From the NCBI RefSeq assembly GCF_030254645.1, contig NZ_CP116346.1, positions 2,274,001 through 2,338,000 on the forward strand: a stretch of DNA of 64,000 nt. The letters run 5' to 3'. Under the pieces are notes generated by a model. The model saw only the letters and a program-made list of their open reading frames with translations, was not told where the DNA came from and made no database searches. How positions within the stretch are numbered: position 1 is the stretch's first letter; each line of letters opens with the position of its first letter. This stretch comes from Paucibacter sediminis. Its GTDB lineage: Bacteria > Pseudomonadota > Gammaproteobacteria > Burkholderiales > Burkholderiaceae_C. Below are positions 17,335-24,772 of this stretch, in pieces. Position numbers and translations under genes: made by a program.

Positions 17335-18528
17335 ATGAACGTCCTGCGTTTCTCCGATCTGGTTGCTGCCGGCCAAGTGGCCGGGCAGCGCGTCTTCATC
17401 CGTGCCGACCTGAATGTGCCGCAGGACGATGCCGGCAATATCACCGAAGACACGCGCATCCGCGCCTCCATCCCCTGCATCGAGCAGGCCCTCAAGGCCG
17501 GCGCCGCGGTGATGGTGACCTCGCACCTGGGCCGCCCCACCGAGGGCGAGTTCAAGCCCGAGGATTCGCTCGCCCCGATCGCCAAGCGCATGGGCGAGCT
17601 GATGGGGCGCGAGGTGCCGGTGCTGGCCAACTGGGTGGACGGCGTGAGCGTGGCGCCCGGCCAGCTGGTGCTGCTGGAGAACTGCCGCGTCAACAAGGGC
17701 GAGAAGAAGAACAGCGAAGAGCTGGCCAGGAAGCTGGCCGCGCTGTGCGACATCTATGTGAACGATGCCTTCGGCACCGCGCACCGCGCCGAGGGCACGA
17801 CCTATGGCATCGCCCAGTTTGCCAAGATCGCCTGCGCCGGCCCGCTGCTGGCGGCCGAGATCGATGCCATCGGCAAGGCGCTGGCCGCGCCCAAGCGGCC
17901 CCTGGTGGCGATCGTGGCCGGCTCCAAGGTCTCGACCAAGCTGACCATCCTGAAGGCCCTGTCGGAGAAGGTCGACGGCCTGATCGTGGGTGGCGGCATT
18001 GCCAATACCTTTTTGCTCGCCGCCGGCCTGCCGATCGGCAAGTCGCTGGCCGAACCCGACCTGGTGGGCGAGGCCAAGGCGGTGATCGAGGGCATGAAGG
18101 CGCGTGGCGCGGCCGTGCCCATCCCGGTGGACGTGGTGGTGGCCAAGCGCTTTGCCGCCGATGCCGAGGCCACCGTGAAGCCGGTGGCCGAGGTGGCCGA
18201 CGATGACCTGATCCTGGACATCGGCCCGCAGACGGCCGCGCATTTGGCCGAGCAGCTCAATGCGGCCGGCACCATCGTCTGGAACGGCCCGGTGGGCGTG
18301 TTCGAGTTCGACGCCTTTGCCCATGGCACCGAGACCATCGCGCGCGCCATTGCGGCGTCCAGCGCCTTCTCGATCGCCGGCGGTGGTGACACCCTGGCGG
18401 CGATTGCCAAGTACGGCATCGAAAAGGAGGTGGGCTACATCTCCACCGGCGGCGGCGCCTTCCTGGAGGTGCTGGAAGGCAAGACCCTGCCGGCCTTTGA
18501 AATCCTGGCGAAACGCGCCGGATCCTAA
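17335..18528 (+). CDS. pgk: Phosphoglycerate kinase
   Basis: 397 aa, normal length. N-terminal 3-phosphoglycerate site ([19 protein letters not shown]), C-terminal nucleotide site ([24 protein letters not shown]) and the GGAFLE end motif. It converts 1,3-bisphosphoglycerate and ADP to 3-phosphoglycerate and ATP in glycolysis and, in reverse, in gluconeogenesis. In Burkholderiales pgk is commonly followed by pyk, fba and purC; here about 17.9 kb of other genes stand between pgk and pyk. Confidence 0.98.
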   Translation: MNVLRFSDLVAAGQVAGQRVFIRADLNVPQDDAGNITEDTRIRASIPCIEQALKAGAAVMVTSHLGRPTEGEFKPEDSLAPIAKRMGELMGREVPVLANWVDGVSVAPGQLVLLENCRVNKGEKKNSEELARKLAALCDIYVNDAFGTAHRAEGTTYGIAQFAKIACAGPLLAAEIDAIGKALAAPKRPLVAIVAGSKVSTKLTILKALSEKVDGLIVGGGIANTFLLAAGLPIGKSLAEPDLVGEAKAVIEGMKARGAAVPIPVDVVVAKRFAADAEATVKPVAEVADDDLILDIGPQTAAHLAEQLNAAGTIVWNGPVGVFEFDAFAHGTETIARAIAASSAFSIAGGGDTLAAIAKYGIEKEVGYISTGGGAFLEVLEGKTLPAFEILAKRAGS

Positions 18529-18539
18529 GGGTTATCCCC

Positions 18540-18567
18540 GGGTGGGTGTTGCTCTGCAGCCCCACCC
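18540..18567 (+). terminator. Hairpin after pgk
   Basis: GGGTGGG (18540-18546) pairs with CCCACCC (18561-18567) around a 14-base loop, 11 bases after the pgk stop. No U-tract follows, so termination here would be inefficient or would need Rho. Confidence 0.35.
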
Positions 18568-18573
18568 CATCAG

Positions 18574-18593
18574 CACTTGCGTTAGATCAAGTG
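18574..18593. promoter_or_regulatory. Crp/Fnr-type activator site 1, upstream of the electron transfer operon
   Basis: CACTTG-CGTTAGAT-CAAGTG, an inverted repeat with 6-base arms. The core TTGCG-TTAG-ATCAA (18577-18590) has the TTGAT-N4-ATCAA layout of Fnr/Anr sites, with a perfect right half and two mismatches on the left. Its centre (18583.5) is 30.5 bases ahead of a -10-like TAGGCT, close to the class II spacing. It shares the CTTGCG...TCAAG pattern with the site at 26978-26993. Confidence 0.55.
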
Positions 18594-18613
18594 CGTACTT
18601 GCCGTCACCCCGT

Positions 18614-18619
18614 TAGGCT
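18614..18619 (+). promoter_or_regulatory. Candidate -10 hexamer of the electron transfer operon
   Basis: TAGGCT, weak by itself (three matches to TATAAT), placed as expected for a promoter activated from the site at 18574-18593. The predicted transcript would begin near 18626 and have a leader of about 75 bases before the cytochrome gene. Confidence 0.35.
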
Positions 18620-18700
18620 AGACCTGTCGATAGGAGTGCGCGTGGCCCGAGCCGCGCGGTGCTCCATCCGGCGCTTGTCCAAAGCACTGAAAGGTTGAAG

Positions 18701-19051
18701 ATGAGATCCAAGAGCCTCTCACCGCGCTGGGCCCTGTGTGCCCTGGTCGCAGCCGCCTTCGCCGTCCCGCATGGGGCGCAGGCCGCCGATGCCGATGCCG
18801 CCAAGGCGCTGGCCAAGAAGAACGACTGCTTCAAGTGCCACGCGGTCGACAAGGACAAGAAGGGCCCGTCCTTCCAGAAGATTGCCGCCAAGTACAAGGG
18901 CAAGGCCGAGGGCGAGGAAAAGGCCATCAAGAACATGACCACCGGCCCCAAGGTCAAGCTCGACGACGGCACCGAGGAAGAGCACAAGATCATCAATACG
19001 AAGGACGCCGACGCGATCAAGAACCTCGCGCAGTGGATTCTGTCCAACTAG
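18701..19051 (+). CDS. Periplasmic monoheme c-type cytochrome
   Basis: 116 aa from ATG 18701, giving a signal peptide cut near AQAADA. One haem site, CFKCH (C43, C46, H47). The protein has class I features (GPSF after the haem, a C-terminal AIKNLAQWIL helix). The usual distal Met-Pro pair just before the last helix is absent; the candidates for the sixth ligand are H95 (EEEHKI) and M79 (KNMTTGP). It is probably a soluble shuttle between the inner-membrane b/c protein encoded next and periplasmic partners such as MtrA, comparable in place to the monoheme MtoD of iron oxidisers. That partnership is inferred from gene order. Confidence 0.88.
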   Translation: MRSKSLSPRWALCALVAAAFAVPHGAQAADADAAKALAKKNDCFKCHAVDKDKKGPSFQKIAAKYKGKAEGEEKAIKNMTTGPKVKLDDGTEEEHKIINTKDADAIKNLAQWILSN

Positions 19052-19067
19052 CGGCATAGCATCCGCT

Positions 19068-19087
19068 GGGCCCGCTCAGGCGGGCCC
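19068..19087 (+). terminator. Perfect hairpin between the monoheme cytochrome and the b/c fusion gene
   Basis: GGGCCCGC-TCAG-GCGGGCCC, an 8-bp GC stem 16 bases after the cytochrome stop. No U-tract follows. It may protect the upstream message from 3' decay or terminate partially, making the small cytochrome more abundant than the downstream products. Confidence 0.55.
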
Positions 19088-19134
19088 CTCCAGGCCTGCC
19101 AAGGGCCTCGGCACAACTCCAAAGAAGAAGAACT

Positions 19135-21117
19135 ATGCGCGGCACTCCTTTTGGGCGATGGGCCCGTCGACTGGGTCTCGGTTTGGGTCTGGCCTTGTTG
19201 GGCCTGGGTGCGGTGGCCGACAACGAGGGCTGCCTGAGCTGTCATGCCACGGGCACGCACAAGCTTGAAGTGCCGGACGCGCAGGGCAAGCCGCGCACTT
19301 TGGCGGCCATGTCGGCGAAGGCCTATGGCAAGAGCGTGCACGCCAAGCTGGAATGCGTGGCCTGCCACACCGCCATCAAGGACCAACCCGCGCCGGGCAA
19401 TGGCCACCAGAAGGATGGCGCGGCCCTGCCCAAGTCGGCCAGCTGCGCCGATTGCCACCAGCAGCTCTGGGACCAGGCCAAGCAGGACGGCAGCGCCGCC
19501 GCCAAGCCGCGCCTTGGCCTGGTGGCCGAGAACGTTGCCGCCTACAAGCAGTCCTTCCATGCCCGCGTGAGCAAGAAGGACGCGAACAAGGTCAACGCCA
19601 GCTGCGACAACTGCCACGACACCCACAGCTTCGCCATTCCCACCAAGGGCAGCACCGAGCACGCGCGTTGGCGCAGCAACAGCGCCGCCATGTGCGGCGA
19701 GAAGTGCCATAGCGACGAACTCGACGAGTACGCGGAGTCGGTGCACGGCAAGGCGGCGCTCGAGAAGCATGACAGCAAGGCCGCGGTGTGCTCCGACTGC
19801 CATACCTCGCACGCCATCGGCAACACCTCGGCCAGCGCGGTGAAGCTGGCCATCACCGCCAGTTGCGGCAGCTGCCACGCCGAGAACTACCAGTCCTACA
19901 AGGCCACCTACCACGGCCAGATCAGCACCCTGGGCTATGCCTACACCGCCAAGTGCTTTGACTGCCACGGCAGCCACGGCATCCTGGAGGCCAAGGACCC
20001 CGATTCCAAGGTCCATCCGGACAACCGCATGGACACCTGCCGGACCTGCCACAACGGCAAGAAGGAGCTGGCCGAGGCGCCCAAGGGCTTCGCCAGCTTC
20101 CAGCCGCACGGCCATCCGCACGACTTCGAGCGCTATCCGCAGATGTGGATCGGCTACCAGATCATGGTGCAGCTGCTGGTCGGCACCTTCGGCTTCTTCT
20201 GGCTGCACACCTTGCTGTGGTTCTACCGCGAGTACAAGGACAGGCAGCAGGCCAAGCTGCGCCCTCATGTCAAGCTGGATGCGCTGCCGCCCGAGTTGCA
20301 GGGCAAGCATTTCAAGCGCTTCGGTGCGATCTGGCGCCTGGCCCACATCAGCTTTGCGCTCAGCCTGATGATCCTCACGCTCACCGGCATGCCGCTGTTC
20401 TATCCGGATGCCGCCTGGGCGCCCTGGGTGATGCAGGCGCTGGGCGGGCCCAAGGTCGCGGGCCTGATCCACCGCGTCAATGCGGTGATCTTTGCCGGCG
20501 TGTTCTTCTGGCACCTGTTCTATATCGCGCTGCGCATCTGGAAGAAGCGCAAGACCTTCCGCATCTTCGGCCCGGATTCGCTGGTGCCCAATCTGCAGGA
20601 CGGCAAGGACATGCTCGCCATGTTTAAGTGGTTCTTCGGCAAGGGCCCGCGCCCGGTGTTCGAGCACTGGACCTACTGGGAGAAGTTCGACTACTGGGCG
20701 CCGTTCTGGGGCGTCACCATCATCGGCGTGAGCGGCTTGATGATGTGGCTGCCCAATATCACCGGCGCCTGGCTGCCCGGCTGGGTCTTCAATGTGGCGG
20801 CCATCTTCCATGGCGAGGAAGCCTTCCTGGCGGTGGTGTTCCTGTTCACCGTGCACTTCTTCAACAACCACTTCAGGCCCGACAAGTTCCCGCTCGAGGT
20901 GGTGATGTTCACCGGCACGATGAGCCTGGAACATTACCGGCGCGAGCATGCGGTGGAGTACGAGCGCCTGCTGAAGTCCGGCGAACTCCAGAAGTACGTG
21001 GTCGACGCACCGGCGGCGCCCATGACGCTGGCCTCCAAGGTGTTGGGTTTCACCCTCATTGCGGTGGGTCTGACCTTGCTGGCCGGGGTGGCGATCGGCT
21101 TCTTTTCCGGCACTTGA
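19135..21117 (+). CDS. Inner-membrane multiheme c / diheme b cytochrome fusion (CbcL-like quinol oxidoreductase)
   Basis: 660 aa. After a signal sequence (about 1-28) the periplasmic part has eight CXXCH sites (C33, C74, C104, C157, C219, C244, C274, C302) and one CX3CH site (C187-GEK-C191-H192), nine potential c-haems. The C-terminal half has about six membrane helices (roughly 340-363, 402-422, 440-467, 520-540, 550-576, 632-655) with in-helix histidines H404, H446, H460, H559 and H574 suited to two b-haems. This design, a cytochrome c domain fused to a FdnI/HydC-like b domain, is that of CbcL from Geobacter, which oxidises menaquinol for extracellular respiration. The same role, feeding electrons to the Mtr conduit, is inferred. 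AAGAAGAAG precedes the ATG. Confidence 0.85.
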   Translation: MRGTPFGRWARRLGLGLGLALLGLGAVADNEGCLSCHATGTHKLEVPDAQGKPRTLAAMSAKAYGKSVHAKLECVACHTAIKDQPAPGNGHQKDGAALPKSASCADCHQQLWDQAKQDGSAAAKPRLGLVAENVAAYKQSFHARVSKKDANKVNASCDNCHDTHSFAIPTKGSTEHARWRSNSAAMCGEKCHSDELDEYAESVHGKAALEKHDSKAAVCSDCHTSHAIGNTSASAVKLAITASCGSCHAENYQSYKATYHGQISTLGYAYTAKCFDCHGSHGILEAKDPDSKVHPDNRMDTCRTCHNGKKELAEAPKGFASFQPHGHPHDFERYPQMWIGYQIMVQLLVGTFGFFWLHTLLWFYREYKDRQQAKLRPHVKLDALPPELQGKHFKRFGAIWRLAHISFALSLMILTLTGMPLFYPDAAWAPWVMQALGGPKVAGLIHRVNAVIFAGVFFWHLFYIALRIWKKRKTFRIFGPDSLVPNLQDGKDMLAMFKWFFGKGPRPVFEHWTYWEKFDYWAPFWGVTIIGVSGLMMWLPNITGAWLPGWVFNVAAIFHGEEAFLAVVFLFTVHFFNNHFRPDKFPLEVVMFTGTMSLEHYRREHAVEYERLLKSGELQKYVVDAPAAPMTLASKVLGFTLIAVGLTLLAGVAIGFFSGT

Positions 21118-21124
21118 TGCGGAC

Positions 21125-21138
21125 TTGATCGAGAACAA
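21125..21138. promoter_or_regulatory. Crp/Fnr-type activator site 2, upstream of mtrC
   Basis: TTGAT-CGAG-AACAA, one mismatch from the Fnr consensus TTGAT-N4-ATCAA. It lies in the 118-base gap between the b/c fusion gene and mtrC. Its centre (21131.5) is exactly 29.5 bases ahead of a TACAAG hexamer, the spacing of a class II (-41.5) activated promoter. Confidence 0.55.
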
Positions 21139-21160
21139 CTGACCCGCACAAACATGTCGA

Positions 21161-21166
21161 TACAAG
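21161..21166 (+). promoter_or_regulatory. Candidate -10 hexamer of an internal mtrC promoter
   Basis: TACAAG, four matches to TATAAT, positioned for activation from 21125-21138. A transcript would start near 21173, leaving a leader of about 63 bases before the mtrC ATG. Confidence 0.4.
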
Positions 21167-21235
21167 CGTGATGTGAATTTCGAATCGCCGTCGGGCCGAA
21201 CCGATGGCAACAGTTCCTGGAACAAGGAGAAAGCT

Positions 21236-23713
21236 ATGAAGCAGCAGCTGACTCGATGGGGCATGGCCGTGATGACGGCGATCGCCCTTGCAGCGTGCGG
21301 CGGCGGCGGGTCCGATCCGGCTCCTGCACCGACACCCACGCCCACCCCCACGCCGGCTCCGACGGTCAAGGAACTGCTCAGCAAAGCGGCCGCGGTGGCC
21401 AGCAATGACACCGCCACCAACACCTCGGCGCCCTTCCTGACGGTGCAGGACGCCGGCGTGGCCGCCGTCACCATCGCCAGCCCGCCCAAGGTGAACTTCG
21501 CCATCTACTCGGATGGCCAGCTCAAGACCGGCCTGGCCATCACCAACGTCAGCTTTGCGATCGCCAAGCTGGTGCCGGGCAGCAATGGCGAGCCCGACCA
21601 ATGGGTGAACTACATCTACCGCAAGGAAACCGCGGCGGCGAATGTGGGCCCCAACAACAAGCCGGTGCTGGCCACGGCCATGCAGGCTACCACCGACGGC
21701 AAGCAGACCGATGCGGCGCTGCTCGCCGCGCAGCTGGTGGCCAGCCCGGACGGCTACTACACCTACACCTTCAAGACCGACATCAAGGACCCCGCCCAGA
21801 CCAATGGCGTGGCCTTCGATGCCACCAAGACGCACCGCGTCGCGATCCAGCTGAGCTATCAGAATGCGGCCGGCGAGACGGTGCGGGTGAATCCCTACTT
21901 CGACTTCACCATCGATGCGAACGGCAAGTCGGTGCCCGTGACCGACCCGAGCAAGACGCGCAAGATGACCGATGTGGCCAGCTGCAACGGCTGCCACGAG
22001 AAGCTCGCCCTGCACGGCGGCGGTCGCGTCGACACGCAGTACTGCGTGATGTGCCACAACCCCGGTACGGTGGATGCCAACAGCGGCAACAACCTCAACC
22101 TGGCGACCATGGCGCACAAGATCCACGCCGGCAAGCTGCTCAAGGCCAAGCTGGACGCCGGCAAGGGCGGCGAGGACTACACCATCTGGGGTTATCAGAA
22201 CACCAAGGTGGGCTTCGCCGAGGTCGGCTTCCCGCAGGATCTGCGCAATTGCACGGTCTGCCACTCGGGTGCCAACGCGTCCACCCCGCAGGGTGACAAC
22301 TGGAAGGACAAGCCCAGCAAGGAAGCCTGCCTGACCTGCCACGCCAATGGCACGGGCTCGGACTGGGAGACCAGCCACAAGGTCTACGCCGGCACGCTGG
22401 TGAAGGCCGGTGCGGCCGCCAAGGATCTGAGCAACGCGCAATGCGTCGAGTGCCACAAGGCCGGCACCAATATCGGCTCGGACCGCGTGCACTGGAACCA
22501 GAACGAGGAGAACGGTGCCAAGTACAAGATGAACATCGAGAGCACCAGCTACGACGCTGCCACGCGCAAGGTGACCGTCAAGTACTTCCTCTCCGATCCC
22601 ACCAACAACAACGCCGCCTACAACCTGGTGACCTCGGAGTGCACCGGCACGGGCGCGAGCCTGGCCTGCGCCAACACCACCAAGTTCGGCAATCTGCGCT
22701 TCTATCTGGGTTACCAGAACCAGATCGGCCAGCCCGCGGGCGTGACCGAGTTCAGCGCCAACAACACCGGTGGCAGCGCCGCCAACGTCTATGCCTACAA
22801 GGGCACGAACGATGGCAGCAACCACTACACGGTGGACATCGTGGTGCCGCCCGACACGGCCACCTCGGTCGCCTTCGGTACCGCCCGCGTGGTGAGCATC
22901 GGCCAGATCAAGGAGCCCAAGCTGCAGGTCAAGTGGGCCACCGACCCGCGCCCTGAAGTGACGCCCAAGGTGCTCGTCAACACCGTGGTGAAGAACACCT
23001 TCAAGGAGCTCGCGCTGAGCGGCACGCTGCAACCGCGCCGCGTCATCGTGGCGAGCGAGAAGTGCAATGTCTGCCACGGCGCCCTGGGCACGACCTCGGG
23101 TTCCAACACCCTGGCCGAGGCCTTCCACGGCGGTGCACGTGACACGGTGGAAGCCTGCGTGGTCTGCCACGATGCCAACAAGGTGTCGTCGACGGTGATG
23201 ACCAATGGTCTGGTGCTGAACGAGTCCTACCAGTTCAAGCGCATGATCCACGGCATCCACGGCAACTCGAAGCGGACCTATCCGTTCACGCACGGCAATA
23301 CCGTGGTGGGCGTGTTCAACAAGGACGGCAGTTCGGCCACCGGCGGTGCACCGCTGGCCGCGAATGTGGAGAACTATGCCGCCGAGGTCGCCTGGCCGGG
23401 TGTGGGCGTGAATTGCAACGTCTGCCACGTCAACAACTCGTACAAGCAGGATCTGAGTCCGCTGGCGTCGGTGGTGAAGAAGGACACGGGGGTGACTGAC
23501 CCCGGCCTTTGGAGGGTGATCACACCCAAGGCGGCAAGCTGCACCGCCTGCCACGATTCGAGCAAGGCCATCGCCCACGTCACCTCCTTCGGTGGTGCCG
23601 CCTTCGGCGACAAGACTCAGGCGCAGTTCCTGGCCGGTGCGCGTGAGACCTGCGATGACTGCCACGCCAGTGGCGGCTTCAAGGGCGTGGACATCGTCCA
23701 CGGTCAGAAGTAG
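21236..23713 (+). CDS. mtrC: Outer-surface decaheme cytochrome, MtrC/OmcA family
   Basis: 825 aa from ATG 21236, fixed by AAGGAGA five bases ahead. The signal peptide ends in a lipobox (LAAC, C21), followed by a Gly- and Pro/Thr-rich tether, so the protein is a lipoprotein. Ten CXXCH sites occur in two pentahaem groups: C250, C270, C339, C365, C403 and C610, C641, C727, C769, C806. Each group follows a beta-rich domain (about 70-240 and 430-605). This is the four-domain layout of MtrC/OmcA. The second beta domain contains C469-X8-C478, matching the disulfide described in Shewanella homologues. MtrC docks on MtrAB and passes electrons to minerals, flavins or electrodes. It is somewhat longer than Shewanella MtrC. 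Confidence 0.93.
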   Translation: MKQQLTRWGMAVMTAIALAACGGGGSDPAPAPTPTPTPTPAPTVKELLSKAAAVASNDTATNTSAPFLTVQDAGVAAVTIASPPKVNFAIYSDGQLKTGLAITNVSFAIAKLVPGSNGEPDQWVNYIYRKETAAANVGPNNKPVLATAMQATTDGKQTDAALLAAQLVASPDGYYTYTFKTDIKDPAQTNGVAFDATKTHRVAIQLSYQNAAGETVRVNPYFDFTIDANGKSVPVTDPSKTRKMTDVASCNGCHEKLALHGGGRVDTQYCVMCHNPGTVDANSGNNLNLATMAHKIHAGKLLKAKLDAGKGGEDYTIWGYQNTKVGFAEVGFPQDLRNCTVCHSGANASTPQGDNWKDKPSKEACLTCHANGTGSDWETSHKVYAGTLVKAGAAAKDLSNAQCVECHKAGTNIGSDRVHWNQNEENGAKYKMNIESTSYDAATRKVTVKYFLSDPTNNNAAYNLVTSECTGTGASLACANTTKFGNLRFYLGYQNQIGQPAGVTEFSANNTGGSAANVYAYKGTNDGSNHYTVDIVVPPDTATSVAFGTARVVSIGQIKEPKLQVKWATDPRPEVTPKVLVNTVVKNTFKELALSGTLQPRRVIVASEKCNVCHGALGTTSGSNTLAEAFHGGARDTVEACVVCHDANKVSSTVMTNGLVLNESYQFKRMIHGIHGNSKRTYPFTHGNTVVGVFNKDGSSATGGAPLAANVENYAAEVAWPGVGVNCNVCHVNNSYKQDLSPLASVVKKDTGVTDPGLWRVITPKAASCTACHDSSKAIAHVTSFGGAAFGDKTQAQFLAGARETCDDCHASGGFKGVDIVHGQK

Positions 23714-23726
23714 TGATGTGTCCGGG

Positions 23727-23752
23727 CGGCCGGCGGCTTGCGCCGTCGGCCG
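23727..23752 (+). terminator. Strong hairpin between mtrC and mtrA
   Basis: CGGCCGGCGGC (23727-23737) pairs with GCCGTCGGCCG (23742-23752), 11 pairs with one G-U, around a TTGC loop. No U-tract. It probably marks an mRNA processing or stability boundary that sets MtrC against MtrA levels. Confidence 0.5.
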
Positions 23753-23784
23753 GGCTCGGCTCGCCAGACCCGCAGGGAGTTCGA

Positions 23785-24753
23785 ATGCGTATCACAGCTT
23801 GGATGGCAGCCCTTGCGGTGAGCTTGCTGGCTTGCACGGGTTGGGCCCGTGCCGAGGCCGAGCCGACCGGTGCCGCCTTCTGCGTCACCTGTCATGACAG
23901 CGACGACCTGCCCGACATGAGCCGCTCGGCCCATGCCGCCAGCAAGGATGCGCGCGTGCCCGATTGCATCAGCTGCCACGGGCCCAGCGAGGCCCATGCG
24001 CACAAGCCCAAGGATGCCAAGACTCAGCCCAAGCCTGACCGCATGTTCAGCAAGGCGCTGGCCATGCCTGCCCATGAAAGCAGCGCGGTGTGCCAGACCT
24101 GCCATGAGAAGGACGCCAAGCGCGCGCTCTGGAACGGCAGCCAGCACCACAGCGCCGATGTGGCCTGCAACAGCTGCCACAAGATCCACACCAACAACGA
24201 CCGCGCGCTCGCCAAGGCCAGCCAGACCGAGCTTTGCTATGCCTGCCACAAGGAGCAGCGCGCGCAGCTCAACAAGCCCTCGCACCATCCGGTGCCGGAG
24301 GGCAAGATGAGCTGCTCGGATTGCCACAACGTGCATGGCTCGATGGGCCCCAAGCTGGCCAAGCGCGACAGCACCAATGCCACTTGCTACAGCTGCCACG
24401 CCGAGAAGCGCGGCCCCTTCGTGCACCAGCATGAGCCGGTCAGCGAGGATTGCGCGAGCTGCCACAACCCGCATGGCAGCACCGTGCAGGCGATGCTGAA
24501 GTCGCGCCCGCCGATGCTGTGCCAGCAATGCCACACGCCCCATGTGGCCGGCGGCGTGGGCGCGGTGGGCGGGCAGCCCGGCGTCTTCACGCCGCTGCAG
24601 CCCGGCCAGCCGGCGCTCATCGGCGGCACCAGCAGCGGCAAGAACGTGGTGAACCTCTGGCAGGGGCGCAGTTGCATGAACTGCCATACCCAGGTGCATG
24701 GTTCCAACAACCCCTCGGTCAGCAATCCAACGCCGCACCTGATGCTGCGCTGA
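23785..24753 (+). CDS. mtrA: Periplasmic decaheme cytochrome, MtrA/DmsE family
   Basis: 322 aa from ATG 23785, preceded by CAGGGAG; an open frame upstream to 23713 overlaps the mtrC stop but adds non-conserved residues. Signal peptide cut near ARAEAE. Ten CXXCH sites: C33, C61, C103, C128, C151, C177, C201, C223, C246, C297, with many extra histidines available as distal ligands. Length and haem number match MtrA (about 330 aa, 10 haems). In the family MtrA forms a haem wire that inserts into the MtrB barrel and links periplasmic donors to MtrC. Lies between mtrC and mtrB, the order C-A-B as in Shewanella. Confidence 0.94.
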   Translation: MRITAWMAALAVSLLACTGWARAEAEPTGAAFCVTCHDSDDLPDMSRSAHAASKDARVPDCISCHGPSEAHAHKPKDAKTQPKPDRMFSKALAMPAHESSAVCQTCHEKDAKRALWNGSQHHSADVACNSCHKIHTNNDRALAKASQTELCYACHKEQRAQLNKPSHHPVPEGKMSCSDCHNVHGSMGPKLAKRDSTNATCYSCHAEKRGPFVHQHEPVSEDCASCHNPHGSTVQAMLKSRPPMLCQQCHTPHVAGGVGAVGGQPGVFTPLQPGQPALIGGTSSGKNVVNLWQGRSCMNCHTQVHGSNNPSVSNPTPHLMLR

Positions 24754-24772
24754 GACTCGGAGAGCATCCATC

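Noticed and set aside
19048-23701. Long minus-strand open frames opposite the b/c fusion and mtrC genes
   Set aside because: Shadow frames of high-GC coding sequence; no conserved motif, no ribosome-binding site, and the plus strand has nineteen haem sites in frame.
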